DNA from: Planctomycetota bacterium | GTDB lineage: Bacteria; Planctomycetota; UBA8108; UBA1146 | DNA: 64,000 nt | NCBI GenBank assembly: GCA_016776905.1 | Contig: JADHSM010000004.1 | Span: 124,001-188,000, forward strand | Direction of reading: 5' to 3' | In this document: positions 9,487 through 18,092 of the stretch, piece by piece | Layout: each line of letters opens with the position of its first letter | Position numbering within the stretch: position 1 is the stretch's first letter | Translations under genes and position numbers: made by a program | The notes under the pieces: generated by a model | The model's input: the letters and a program-made list of their open reading frames with translations, nothing else | Databases searched by the model: none | What the model was told of the DNA's origin: nothing

Positions 9487-10236
9487 TCAGATGACCTTGG
9501 CTTCTTCACGAAGCAATCGAATCAATTCTTCAACAGCTTCCGGTCCCTCTCCTACAACACGACCTTCAGGTCGGGGAGGTGGGGGTGTGATGGCTTTAGT
9601 TTCGAAAGCTACATTTCCGGGGTCGATCTCCACCGATTCGATCGGCTTCTTCTTCGCCTTCATGATGTCTTTGAGTTTTGGATAACGGGGTTCATTCAAA
9701 CTCTTGTCAGCTCCAAGAACGATCGGCAATGAACTTTCTAAAGTTTCGCGACCGCCGTCAACGTCTCGTTCAATCTTGACTTCTGAACCTTCCACATCGA
9801 GTTTGGCGATGTTGTTTGCGAAGGGGCGGCCCAACTGACTCGCAACCAGAGCACCCATTTGCGATCCTTGGGCATCTGCAGATTGACGTCCGAAGAGAAC
9901 GATGTCGTCACCACGATCTTTAAGAACTGATGACAGACAATGTGCTATTTGTGCCGGATCAAGATCAACTTCGGAAGTGATATGGACGGCATCGTCAGCA
10001 CCCATTCCAAGGGCCTGTCGTATTTCTTTGGTAGAGGCCGCTGGACCACAGGTGATGACTGTGACGGTCGCGTCTCCTACTTTTTCTTTGAGGCGAAGAC
10101 CTTCTTCGATGGCGAATTCATCGTAGGGACTGATGATCCACTGGACCTCGCTTTGATCGAGTGAAGTCCCATCACCGGCAAAGTTAAGCCGGGTGGCTGT
10201 GTCGGGCACTCTTTTGATACAAACGGCGATTTTCAC
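9487..10236 (-). CDS. etfB: Electron transfer flavoprotein beta subunit
   Basis: 249 aa from a GTG start with AAGGAGG seven bases upstream. It has the EtfB signature regions: N-terminal KIAVCIKRVPDT, AIEEGLRLKEK, and the AMP/adenine-binding stretch DIVLFGRQSADAQGSQMG. It forms a heterodimer with EtfA, encoded 20 bp downstream. A perfect 7-bp inverted repeat sits about 85 bp upstream of the start and could be an operator. Confidence 0.95.
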   Translation of the reverse strand: MKIAVCIKRVPDTATRLNFAGDGTSLDQSEVQWIISPYDEFAIEEGLRLKEKVGDATVTVITCGPAASTKEIRQALGMGADDAVHITSEVDLDPAQIAHCLSSVLKDRGDDIVLFGRQSADAQGSQMGALVASQLGRPFANNIAKLDVEGSEVKIERDVDGGRETLESSLPIVLGADKSLNEPRYPKLKDIMKAKKKPIESVEIDPGNVAFETKAITPPPPRPEGRVVGEGPEAVEELIRLLREEAKVI

Positions 10237-10320
10237 CGTGATCCTCCTTGTCGTCAGCTGGACGTGGCTTCTCTCAGATGACCCGCGCGGGAAACCTGAA
10301 CAGTTCTCAAATGGAAATCA

Positions 10321-10337
10321 CCGATTCGGAGAATCGG
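10321..10337. promoter_or_regulatory. Perfect palindrome upstream of etfB (possible operator)
   Basis: CCGATTC GGA GAATCGG is a perfect 7+7 bp inverted repeat in the 131-bp gap between the RluA-family gene and etfB (both minus strand). There is no T-tract, so it is unlikely to be a terminator. The size suits a dimeric repressor site, but no regulator gene is adjacent. Confidence 0.3.
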
Positions 10338-10367
10338 CATCCACAACATATCAAGAGGCGTGAAGTC

Positions 10368-11420
10368 TCATTTGGCAAGCGGTTTCGGATCCTCTAGGAG
10401 TGGAAATGAGCGAATCAAGGGGTCGGAGTCTGTTTTCAGGGCGTGGATGAGCCTCGCCATTTCCCCGCTGGGGCGACAACGGACATGACTGGCGGTTTGC
10501 CATACAGGATGGGGGAAAGTCAGTTGGAAACTGTGAAGTAACGCTCTTTCTGGGTGTGGAATCCCCTCCGGGAGTTTACCGGACCTTCTCTTGAGGCTTT
10601 CAGGGGTTTGACCGTATCCCACATCTCCGAGAATGGGGTGCCCTGCGACCTGCAGGTGAATCCGTATCTGATTCTGACGACCCGTGATGGGGCGGCATAG
10701 AATTACCGAGATACCATTCTGGGATCCCAAGGTCCTAAATAGGGTCTTTGAGGCTTTACCCCGCTCTTCATCCGCTTTGGCCAATCGATGGCCATCTTGT
10801 TTTCCGGGGTCGAGGTGCGCTGATACAGCAGCGTTGATTTCGAAGTTCTCGGCGTCTGGCACACCCTCCACGATGGCGATGTAACTTTTTCGTACACGGT
10901 CACCCTCGAAGGAATCTTGAAGGTGTCTGCGGGCCTGAACCGATTTTGCCAGCAGGAGAAGCCCTGAAGTTTCGCGATCCAGCCGATGGCAGAGACGATG
11001 GGTGGCTTGTCGACGCGCGCTGTCATTGAGAGCTTGCCAAGAGAGGTGAAGGCCATCGACCACCGTTCCTGAATGGGTGCGTCCGACCGGATGGACAAGG
11101 ATTCCTGCGGGCTTGTCGAGAGCCACGAGCCATGGATCCTGATAGAGGATCGGGAGAGAAAGGGTTCCCGATTCTTCCGTATCGACCACGTCGAGAAATA
11201 CTTCGACTTCGTCACCGGTCGAGACTTTTGTCGAAGCTTTGACCTTTTCGCCATTGACCGTCACGCGCTCCATCTGGATTAGTTTTTGGATTTTTGTGCG
11301 TGATTTCCAGCCCAAACGTTCCTGGAGCCACCGATCGAGACGTGTTCTTAAATCCTGACGAACCCTGAAAATCGCAGATTCAGGAGGACGAGAGAGATCT
11401 CTCCCCGGTGGCAAAACCAT
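10368..11420 (-). CDS. RluA/RluD-family pseudouridine synthase with S4 domain
   Basis: 350 aa from ATG with GAGAGGAAC upstream. An N-terminal S4 RNA-binding domain (RLDRWLQERLGW...VTVNGEKVK, about residues 28-90) is followed by the catalytic domain with the RluA-family signature HRLDRETSGLLLLAK containing the catalytic Asp. It isomerises uridines in rRNA or tRNA; the domain layout is closest to RluD/RluC, which modify 23S rRNA, but the exact target cannot be assigned from sequence alone. It reads away from accB and into etfB. Confidence 0.92.
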   Translation of the reverse strand: MVLPPGRDLSRPPESAIFRVRQDLRTRLDRWLQERLGWKSRTKIQKLIQMERVTVNGEKVKASTKVSTGDEVEVFLDVVDTEESGTLSLPILYQDPWLVALDKPAGILVHPVGRTHSGTVVDGLHLSWQALNDSARRQATHRLCHRLDRETSGLLLLAKSVQARRHLQDSFEGDRVRKSYIAIVEGVPDAENFEINAAVSAHLDPGKQDGHRLAKADEERGKASKTLFRTLGSQNGISVILCRPITGRQNQIRIHLQVAGHPILGDVGYGQTPESLKRRSGKLPEGIPHPERALLHSFQLTFPHPVWQTASHVRCRPSGEMARLIHALKTDSDPLIRSFPLLEDPKPLAK

Positions 11421-11724
11421 GGCGAAGTTCCTCTCTGAGGGGTTGGCAGGACAAAAAAAGAGCAGATGGCGGTGAATTCACCCCAGAAGAGCTGCTGCAA
11501 GAAAAGAGTCTTCATTATCCTAGTGCAGACAAGAGCAGGTGTTGAGCAATTTCGGTTTGAGTCGTGTAGGGACTCTTGACCCGTATGGAACCTCTACATA
11601 CCATCTCTCCTTCTTGAGCTCCGGAATGTCTTCTCCGTTGAGAAGATTTTACGGATGGCGGACTCGACCCCGGTGGGTGGCGAGTCTGGACCTGAGCCTC
11701 TGAACCTGTGGGGAAAAGGACAAC
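11421..11724. other. Divergent intergenic region between the pseudouridine synthase and accB
   Basis: A 304-bp gap with no convincing gene. It holds the promoter of accBC (separate entry) and, at 11661-11686, a hairpin (gactcg/cgagtc plus accc/gggt) in the presumed accB leader. The hairpin could be a leader regulatory structure, but no riboswitch class is recognised. Confidence 0.5.
11576..11604 (+). promoter_or_regulatory. Candidate sigma-70 promoter of accBC
   Basis: TTGACC (11576-11581), 17-bp spacer, TACCAT (11599-11604). It would give a transcript start near 11611 and a leader of about 115 nt before accB. Confidence 0.45.
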
Positions 11725-12171
11725 GTGGACACCCAGCGTCTCAAAGAACTCATCGAGTTGATGGACCGCAACCAGCTAGAAGAGTTGGAGGTGGTCGACG
11801 GCGAACAGCGAGTCAGGCTCCGCAAGAAACCTGAACAGACCAGAGAAGTGGTCCAGGTCGCGGCTGCGGTTCCTGCGTCTCCGACTTCAGTTCCTGCGGC
11901 AGTGCCGACCTCTGAACAGTCAGCAGTAGTGGACCCCACCATGGCGGTGTTATCTCCGATGGTGGGTACTTTTTATCGTTCTCCTGGACCGAGCGCTGAT
12001 CCCTTTATTGAGATTGGTGACAGTGTCGAAGAGGGACAGGTGCTTTGTATCGTGGAAGCGATGAAAGTGATGAACGAAGTAAAGGCTGAGCGATCCGGTG
12101 TGATCGCTTCAAGCCTCGTCGAAGATGGGGTTCCTGTGGAATTTGGCCAACCCCTCTTTTCCTTCTCCTGA
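11725..12171 (+). CDS. accB: Biotin carboxyl carrier protein of acetyl-CoA carboxylase
   Basis: 148 aa from a GTG start preceded by GGAAAAGGA. The N-terminal helix, an Ala/Pro/Val-rich linker (about residues 50-72) and the C-terminal biotinyl domain are in the usual order. The biotin acceptor is the Lys of the EAMKVMNEV motif. It carries the carboxyl group between biotin carboxylase and carboxyltransferase in malonyl-CoA synthesis. accC follows 46 bp downstream. accA and accD are not in the window. Confidence 0.96.
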   Translation: MDTQRLKELIELMDRNQLEELEVVDGEQRVRLRKKPEQTREVVQVAAAVPASPTSVPAAVPTSEQSAVVDPTMAVLSPMVGTFYRSPGPSADPFIEIGDSVEEGQVLCIVEAMKVMNEVKAERSGVIASSLVEDGVPVEFGQPLFSFS

Positions 12172-12217
12172 TTTTTCTTTCTCCTGAGGCCATGACCTCG
12201 ACGGATCGGTTGAGCTG

Positions 12218-13570
12218 ATGAAGCCATTCTCACGAATACTCGTTGCGAACAGAGGCGAAATTGCCCAGCGAGTGATTCGCGCCTGTAAGGAATTGGGAAT
12301 TGAATCTGTCGCCGTTTATTCCGAGGCGGATCGGAATGCCAGTTACCTCGATCTTGCCGATCACAAAGTTTGCATCGGTCCTCCTCCCAGTTTGAATTCC
12401 TATTTGGATATTTCGAAGATCATTGCCGCAGCAGAAATTACTGATGTAGAAGCCATTCATCCGGGCTATGGATTTCTCTCTGAAAACCCGCAGTTTGCAG
12501 AGATTTGCCAATCGTGCAGGATTCAATTCATAGGCCCAACGGTCGAGAACATTCGCCAACTGGGCGACAAAGCGATGGCTCGCGAAATCGCAATGAAGAG
12601 TGGCGTTCCCGTCGTCCCCGGATCTCCGGAGATTGTTCCAGACGAAGACCAAGGGCTAGAGGTCGCACGGCAGATAGGATTCCCCGTCTTGATCAAGGCA
12701 GTGGCGGGAGGTGGAGGTCGCGGCATGAGGATCGCGAGAGAAGAATCCTCCTTCGTCGCCGCGTATCAGGCGGCAAGAGCTGAAGCCGCGAACGCATTTA
12801 AGAATTCAGATGTCTACATTGAAAAGCTGATCGAAAAACCGCGTCATGTTGAGATTCAAATCCTTGCTGACTCATACGGGAGTGTGATTCATCTTGGAGA
12901 GCGTGATTGCTCCCTGCAGCGTCGACATCAAAAGCTGGTAGAGGAAAGTCCCTCTCCTGCTGTCGATGATGCTCTGCGTGCAAAGATGGGAGAGAGTGCC
13001 GTCAATCTGGCAAGAGCTTCTGAATACCGCGGAGCTGGGACGGTGGAGTTCCTTCTCGATAGGGATGGAAACTATTACTTTATTGAAATGAATACACGTA
13101 TCCAGGTGGAACATCCGGTGACCGAAATGGTCACGGGAGTCGACCTCGTTCAGGAACAGATTAGGATCGCTAGCGGTGAGCCTCTTCGATATCAACAAGA
13201 AGATATCAAGATCAAAGGGCACGCCATGGAATGCCGAATCAATGCGGAAGATCCCTCTCGTGGATTTGCACCTTCACCTGGGAAAATCCTCGATTTCCGA
13301 GCTCCTGGAGGCATGGGCGTCCGGCTCGATTCCCATGTGTACTCGGGATATACGGTGCCCTCAAATTATGATTCCTTATTGGGGAAACTGATCGTGCATC
13401 GAGATACCAGAGAAGAAGCGATCTTGACGATGCGGAGAGCCCTAGAAGAGTTCAAGATTGAGGGCATTAACACCACAATTCCATTTTATAGCGAAGTGCT
13501 CCAGCATTTCCACTTCGTCAAGGGCAACCTAGATACAGGCTTTATTGAAGAGTACTTGATCGACGCCTGA
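12218..13570 (+). CDS. accC: Biotin carboxylase subunit of acetyl-CoA carboxylase
   Basis: 450 aa, the normal length. It has an N-terminal biotin carboxylase domain ([20 protein letters not shown]), an ATP-grasp domain with the glycine-rich loop [11 protein letters not shown], the catalytic region ([14 protein letters not shown]) and the C-terminal domain ([13 protein letters not shown]). It uses ATP and bicarbonate to carboxylate the biotin on AccB, its immediate upstream neighbour. No odd features. Confidence 0.97.
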   Translation: MKPFSRILVANRGEIAQRVIRACKELGIESVAVYSEADRNASYLDLADHKVCIGPPPSLNSYLDISKIIAAAEITDVEAIHPGYGFLSENPQFAEICQSCRIQFIGPTVENIRQLGDKAMAREIAMKSGVPVVPGSPEIVPDEDQGLEVARQIGFPVLIKAVAGGGGRGMRIAREESSFVAAYQAARAEAANAFKNSDVYIEKLIEKPRHVEIQILADSYGSVIHLGERDCSLQRRHQKLVEESPSPAVDDALRAKMGESAVNLARASEYRGAGTVEFLLDRDGNYYFIEMNTRIQVEHPVTEMVTGVDLVQEQIRIASGEPLRYQQEDIKIKGHAMECRINAEDPSRGFAPSPGKILDFRAPGGMGVRLDSHVYSGYTVPSNYDSLLGKLIVHRDTREEAILTMRRALEEFKIEGINTTIPFYSEVLQHFHFVKGNLDTGFIEEYLIDA

Positions 13571-13803
13571 TCTCGCAGGGGAAGGTCACTCGCGGAGGAA
13601 GGTTCCGGTATCCCAAGGTGGACCTCCTCGTGAGTCATTTCGTCGGTTTCAAGCGTGAGATTCCCGCCGGATGAATCGCTTCCGCCTCTTGCCTCTTTAA
13701 CTCCATAGGGCACAATATAAACGTCGTCCATATGCCAGGTGCCATGTGTGCATTGGCCAGTCCCAGGCCGCATGTGAGACTTCATTCTCGGAAGGGAACA
13801 TGC

Positions 13804-14463
13804 ATGTTTCGTAATTTTTTCACCTGCTTAACAGGTGCTAACCGTCCATCTTCATCCCGTTCATCGTCATCCCGCTCAGGATTCACACTCATCGAATTGA
13901 TGATTGTGGTGGCGATCATTGGCGTGCTTTCAACTCTGGTGACGAAAATGATCCAGATGGCACAGGCCCGAAGTTTTGAAGCCAATGCCAAGAGTGACAT
14001 CTCAACGATGTCGACGGCACTCGAAGCTTACATCAGAGATATGGGTGTCTACCCCGCATGGGAGGAAAAACTGGGAGCTCAAGATTTGGAAGAGTTCAAC
14101 AGTTTCCCTGTCCTCTATGAAAATCTTCAGGGGGATAATCCTCCCGAGGGCAAAGGAGGAAAAGGTGCTCCTTATAGTGAGTTAGCCGCAGATAGCATCG
14201 CTGTACTCGACGAAGATAACGATGGTTTTTATAAGAGGGCTAGTCGGGATGACCTTTTTGATCCCGATGTTGAAAAGTATTACCTCGACCCATGGAGTGA
14301 GCCGTATTTCTATCGTGAAAACGCCAGCAAAAGAAGAAAAGAAGACTGGATGCTGAAGCGTAGAAAATACGATCTCTGGTCTATAGGACCCGATGGCGAA
14401 AATCAGGCTTGCTTCGGGTATCCAGAAGAAGACGAGGAGTATGATGACATTGGAAACTGGTAA
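13804..14463 (+). CDS. Type II secretion major-pseudopilin-like protein (GspG-like)
   Basis: 219 aa from the ATG at 13804, which has GGAAGGG upstream; an earlier in-frame ATG at 13732 lacks a site. The leader ends in SRSG|FTLIELMIVVAIIGVL, a textbook class III prepilin cleavage site and hydrophobic helix. After it, EANAKSDISTMSTALEAYIRDMGVYPA matches the GspG helix. It would polymerise into the pseudopilus after PilD/GspO processing (no prepilin peptidase is in the window). It is the first of five pilin-like genes. The Ser/Arg leader contains a 15-bp duplication. Confidence 0.88.
   Translation: MFRNFFTCLTGANRPSSSRSSSSRSGFTLIELMIVVAIIGVLSTLVTKMIQMAQARSFEANAKSDISTMSTALEAYIRDMGVYPAWEEKLGAQDLEEFNSFPVLYENLQGDNPPEGKGGKGAPYSELAADSIAVLDEDNDGFYKRASRDDLFDPDVEKYYLDPWSEPYFYRENASKRRKEDWMLKRRKYDLWSIGPDGENQACFGYPEEDEEYDDIGNW
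13852..13881 (+). repeat. 15-bp direct duplication in the GspG-like leader
   Basis: tcatcccgttcatcg followed by tcatcccgctcagga; the copies differ at a few positions. They encode the SSRSS/SSRSG part of the leader immediately before the prepilin cleavage site. Confidence 0.55.
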
Positions 14464-15157
14464 AGGCGTGGTCAGACCCGCTCAACTACAAAACACCAGC
14501 GGTTTCACAATGGTGGAATTGTTGGTGACGATTTCACTGATCGTGTTTTTGATGTCGATGCTCGCAGTGGGTGCCGGAAGGTATCTGGAAAACACTTCTG
14601 CGAAAGCGACTGAAGCTCAAATAGCAAGAATCCAACTCTATGTTCAGGAGTATAAGTCATTGCTAGGGTCTTACCCTCCGGATGGACTCGATGGCATCGA
14701 TGTGACCACTGAAGAAGGAACGCCTCTGACAGGTGGATCCGCTCTCAGTCATGCATTGCTCAATCCGATGTTGCTGACGATGCGCTTGCCCAATGGGGAA
14801 ATTAGAGTGACGGGTGAACAACCACCTATCGGCGAGTTTCGATCGGATGAACTTTATGTGACAGAAGAAGATTCTGAAGCACTCGAAATTGTCGATTCAT
14901 GGAGAAACCCTCTGCATTACGACAACGTACAAAGAGGTGATAAATCCTTTAGCCCTCAGAGCTTTGGCGAGACGCACCTCGATTGGGACGATGACATGTT
15001 CACCCATATGGAAGATTCGCGAGAGATCGAAGAAATTTCTGGAGTTGTTGGACCCCAAAACCTGGGTGAATACGATATCTGGAGTCACGGTTCTTCAGGG
15101 CACGAATCTGACGAAGCATACTCGGATTACATCTCTAATTGGGAATTGAGGAACTGA
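14444..15157 (+). CDS. Second GspG-like pseudopilin
   Basis: 237 aa. The start is set at the second ATG of an ATGATG pair, four bases after AGGAG, so the gene overlaps the preceding gene by 20 bp; 14441 or a TTG at 14450 are alternatives. The prepilin motif is SG|FTMVELLVTISLIVFLM. The following helix and QEYKSLLGSYPPDG resemble the GspG region before its calcium-binding part. It is encoded between the first GspG-like protein and the GspH-like protein, so it may be a second major or a minor pseudopilin. Confidence 0.8.
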   Translation: MTLETGKGVVRPAQLQNTSGFTMVELLVTISLIVFLMSMLAVGAGRYLENTSAKATEAQIARIQLYVQEYKSLLGSYPPDGLDGIDVTTEEGTPLTGGSALSHALLNPMLLTMRLPNGEIRVTGEQPPIGEFRSDELYVTEEDSEALEIVDSWRNPLHYDNVQRGDKSFSPQSFGETHLDWDDDMFTHMEDSREIEEISGVVGPQNLGEYDIWSHGSSGHESDEAYSDYISNWELRN

Positions 15158-15810
15158 TGTCCCTTCGAGCTTCAGCGCCACACGAGTTCCAAAGACAAGA
15201 ATTCCAAATACAAGGATTCACTCTGGTCGAAATGATTGTCACCATTGGAATCATTATTATGGCTGCGGGATTCATCGCTCCAGCGGTGACAAAGATCTTC
15301 CAAGATCGTCGTATTGAAAATGCTGCATCCGTGATCATCACGACCATCAATGAAGCTCGAAATGCTGCGGTAACTAAGAAGCAAAAGCATTCTGTTGTTT
15401 TCCTCCGTACAGGAGTCCGTCTTTATAAGCATCCCAAGGGAGATGACATGGGCGGATTTGTCGGAAGTATTCGGTCGCTGAATGCGACCGAAGTCAATTT
15501 GATCTCTTACTCCATGCCTTGTGCAAATCTGGAGTCGGAGGAGATCCCTGAGATGCTGGCAGACCAGGGACTCAATATGTCCAATGACGAATGGAAACCA
15601 GGTCGGGATGATTTGACGATCGACTTGAATGTCGATGGGACTATTGATTTTAAATTTCTCAGCGATATTCCGTCCTACAAATTCGATGCTGATCCTCCTT
15701 TTGGAGGAGATCTTGTCATCATGCAAAAGGGCGACCCTCGAATCTGTTACGTAGATATCAAGGCGACCGGCAGAGCAGGTAGCAAGGTTACTGAAGAGGA
15801 GGCAGAGTGA
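15157..15810 (+). CDS. GspH/FimT-like minor pseudopilin
   Basis: 217 aa from the ATG that overlaps the previous stop (TGATG), with GAGGAA upstream. The leader ends in QIQG|FTLVEMIVTIGIIIM; the next helix (NAASVIITTINEARNAAVTK) is typical of GspH/FimT. The leader contains a 15-bp duplication (EFQRQ EFQIQ). It is translationally coupled to both neighbours and is probably a minor pseudopilin of the tip complex. Confidence 0.82.
   Translation: MSLRASAPHEFQRQEFQIQGFTLVEMIVTIGIIIMAAGFIAPAVTKIFQDRRIENAASVIITTINEARNAAVTKKQKHSVVFLRTGVRLYKHPKGDDMGGFVGSIRSLNATEVNLISYSMPCANLESEEIPEMLADQGLNMSNDEWKPGRDDLTIDLNVDGTIDFKFLSDIPSYKFDADPPFGGDLVIMQKGDPRICYVDIKATGRAGSKVTEEEAE
15184..15213 (+). repeat. 15-bp direct duplication in the GspH-like leader
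   Basis: gagttccaaagacaa followed by gaattccaaatacaa (two mismatches), encoding EFQRQ-EFQIQ just before the GFTLVE cleavage motif. Confidence 0.6.
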
Positions 15811-16694
15811 TGCGGACGGTGGTTGATTCAAGATCCCATCAGGGCTTCACCATCCTTGAGATCCTCCTTGCAGTAGTCATCCTGACGGTAGGATTGCTGG
15901 GTTTGTTGGCGGTTTTCCCCGTGGCGATGAATTCGGGGAGAAAAGCGGTTGAGGCGACGAACGCGGTCATCATCACCCAGTCCGTGGAGCAAGCCATTCG
16001 CGACGGCCTCAAGCAGCACAAGGCGCAGAGCAGCGACGGAAAATGGACTTACTTCATCTTTCACCATGATGGAGTGACGGATGATTATCCCGTAGACATT
16101 TCCAAGGCCAGGCCCGGCGCAGACTACTACGTTCTCTTGCCGTCTCCAGCTGGAACAACCAATTCTCCGGTGGATAGGACTGCATATTGGGATCGTGGAA
16201 AAACATTTGTTTTCCCTGAATCGGATGGCCTGACATGGACGGTCGACGATGGTTCGGGTGAACGAGAAGTCGATAACGGACCAGATGATCCTTATGACGG
16301 TCCGCCCAATGGAAATGGAAACCCACTCATCGCCGACGACGATCTCGACGATCGGGAGATTGTCGTATTGAGCGAAAAAGGCGATAAGGAACTGAGCAGA
16401 TATTACTCATATGATGTCCGCCGGGTTTACAAGCTTTCCAATAAATTTTTCGATGAAGAATTAGCCAGTGATTACGGCTATCGAGATAACGACCCCATAT
16501 CACAGTATTCCTTCGCATTCGCCATCCGGCCTGCGATGCAGGATGCCAGTTTAGGAATACAGCTTCCTGATAGTTCCCAGTTGGTTCCTGCAGGAGAACT
16601 CTATGAAGTAGAGATTCTCGTGTTTAGGACCTTCCGGGAGGGAACTGAAAATGCAACACCCATTTACAAGAGCCAAATTCTTGTTCACCGCTAG
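15810..16694 (+). CDS. GspI/PilV-like minor pseudopilin
   Basis: 294 aa from the ATG overlapping the preceding TGA (TGATG). The prepilin motif is HQG|FTILEILLAVVILTVGLLGLLAVFP, as in PilV/GspI. At 294 residues it is longer than a typical GspI (about 120), with a large acidic domain (DNGPDDPYDGPPNGNGN) that could bind calcium. It is the fourth gene of the pseudopilin operon. Confidence 0.8.
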   Translation: MRTVVDSRSHQGFTILEILLAVVILTVGLLGLLAVFPVAMNSGRKAVEATNAVIITQSVEQAIRDGLKQHKAQSSDGKWTYFIFHHDGVTDDYPVDISKARPGADYYVLLPSPAGTTNSPVDRTAYWDRGKTFVFPESDGLTWTVDDGSGEREVDNGPDDPYDGPPNGNGNPLIADDDLDDREIVVLSEKGDKELSRYYSYDVRRVYKLSNKFFDEELASDYGYRDNDPISQYSFAFAIRPAMQDASLGIQLPDSSQLVPAGELYEVEILVFRTFREGTENATPIYKSQILVHR

Positions 16695-16716
16695 TGAAGA
16701 ATCAGAGGTTGATCAG

Positions 16717-17949
16717 ATGAAAGTCGAAATTCGGTCTGGTGAGCATTCAGGCTCTTTAAAGTCTGAGTCTGGATTCACACTTCTTGAATTGTTGGTGGCA
16801 TTGACTCTGGCTGCGATTATCTCATTGATTATTGCCCAGGTCGGGAACGACGCTCAGAAAATGTATGATACGACCACTAGCACAGTGGAGACGTATCAAA
16901 AGTTCAGATACGCCATGGATGACATGAAGGAGAATCTTTCCAAGATGGTGCCAACGGCCTCCTTGGAGTTTTACGTCGACAGAGGTCGAACACGAGGATA
17001 CTGGGATGAGGGTGAAGAAATCCCCAACTCTTCAGGTCCTAACACGGATGGTGGAATCCCGGACGAATACGATGAAGCGGCCTCCGTGTTCGAGCGCAAA
17101 TATGAGATCGAAGAAGGTTTCAGCCGCCCTGATGAGCCCACCGAGCACTGGAACGATTCGATCTACTTCAAAGCTCCCGTTGAGATCAACGGAATCATTC
17201 GTATGGCGAATGTCGAATACTACCTTGCCGATCCTGCACTTCTCGAAGGCAACGATTCGGGAAGTGGAAAAATTAGAGCGGGAGCTGAACTTTCCTACTC
17301 TGATAGCAGAAGACTGGTTCTTCTGAAGTCTGTGCGCTACTTAGATTTCGATGACAAGAATATCGACTCGAGCAGCGTTATGGTTCGCAAGGTTGTCACA
17401 GAGTTGTGCTCGAATGTGACCGATCTAAGAATCGAATACTTCTATGACAATCAATTCGACAACCGTCCTGGGGGATTCATGAATCCTTCAGAGGAACTCG
17501 ACACTGGGAAAGTACGTACTGAATTTAAATTGATCGAAGATAATGGTTCAATCGTCAAAACTTTCCTATACGGCGGATTTCGGTCGAAGGAGAGAACGAC
17601 TGCTCGGGCTGGAATCAGAGAACTTGAGTCCGGCTCTTTCAAGCCAGTTTTGTTTAACTACGCCTCCTCGAAACTTAAATTCTCTCAGCTGAAGCCGGGC
17701 GACAAAATGTATGTTTGGGCGGATGGAGCGACGAGCTTTCCATCAGGTGAGTTCTCAGTGCTGACAAATAGCCAAGGTCGAATCATCTTCAATGAATCGA
17801 TTCCTTCGAGCACCTGGACAGGAGATCCCGGTGGACTTCGTTTTAGAGCCCCTTACGTTCCTCCAGCATTTCGGATTTCGCTCAGGGTCTTGAATGAAAA
17901 GGGCGAAGAGCCTCGCACTTTGACTTCGGTGATCAAAACCAACAACTGA
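16717..17949 (+). CDS. GspJ-like minor pseudopilin
   Basis: 410 aa from the ATG at 16717, with AGAGG eight bases upstream; an in-frame ATG at 16651 would overlap the previous gene. The motif is SESG|FTLLELLVALTLAAIISLIIAQ, followed by a helix (TVETYQKFRYAMDDMKENL) as in GspJ. It is about twice as long as classical GspJ (around 200 aa), so it carries an extra C-terminal domain of unknown function. It is the last gene of the operon and is followed by a terminator. No GspK-like gene, secretin or assembly ATPase is present in the window. Confidence 0.78.
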   Translation: MKVEIRSGEHSGSLKSESGFTLLELLVALTLAAIISLIIAQVGNDAQKMYDTTTSTVETYQKFRYAMDDMKENLSKMVPTASLEFYVDRGRTRGYWDEGEEIPNSSGPNTDGGIPDEYDEAASVFERKYEIEEGFSRPDEPTEHWNDSIYFKAPVEINGIIRMANVEYYLADPALLEGNDSGSGKIRAGAELSYSDSRRLVLLKSVRYLDFDDKNIDSSSVMVRKVVTELCSNVTDLRIEYFYDNQFDNRPGGFMNPSEELDTGKVRTEFKLIEDNGSIVKTFLYGGFRSKERTTARAGIRELESGSFKPVLFNYASSKLKFSQLKPGDKMYVWADGATSFPSGEFSVLTNSQGRIIFNESIPSSTWTGDPGGLRFRAPYVPPAFRISLRVLNEKGEEPRTLTSVIKTNN

Positions 17950-18014
17950 TAATGATCGAGTTGTTTTCAGATGTTTCGATCTATTGAAGTCGGATCGCAT
18001 AGTTACAAAAAGTT

Positions 18015-18062
18015 AGCCCTGTTGGTTCTTCTCTCAAAGTGAGGAACCAACAGGGCTTTTTT
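18015..18062. terminator. Strong terminator between the pseudopilin operon and rho
   Basis: agccctgttggttc pairs with gaaccaacagggct (14-bp perfect stem) and is followed by TTTTTT on the plus strand. It lies between two convergent operons; on the minus strand the stem is followed by aac and five T, so it may work both ways. Confidence 0.9.
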
Positions 18063-18092
18063 CGTCACGCGATATTTCGCATGCGAAACATG

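Noticed and set aside
13486-13785. A 99-codon minus-strand frame in the accC-pseudopilin gap
   Set aside because: About one third overlaps accC antisense; it has no family features and lies where the leader of the pseudopilin operon is expected. A degraded gene cannot be excluded.
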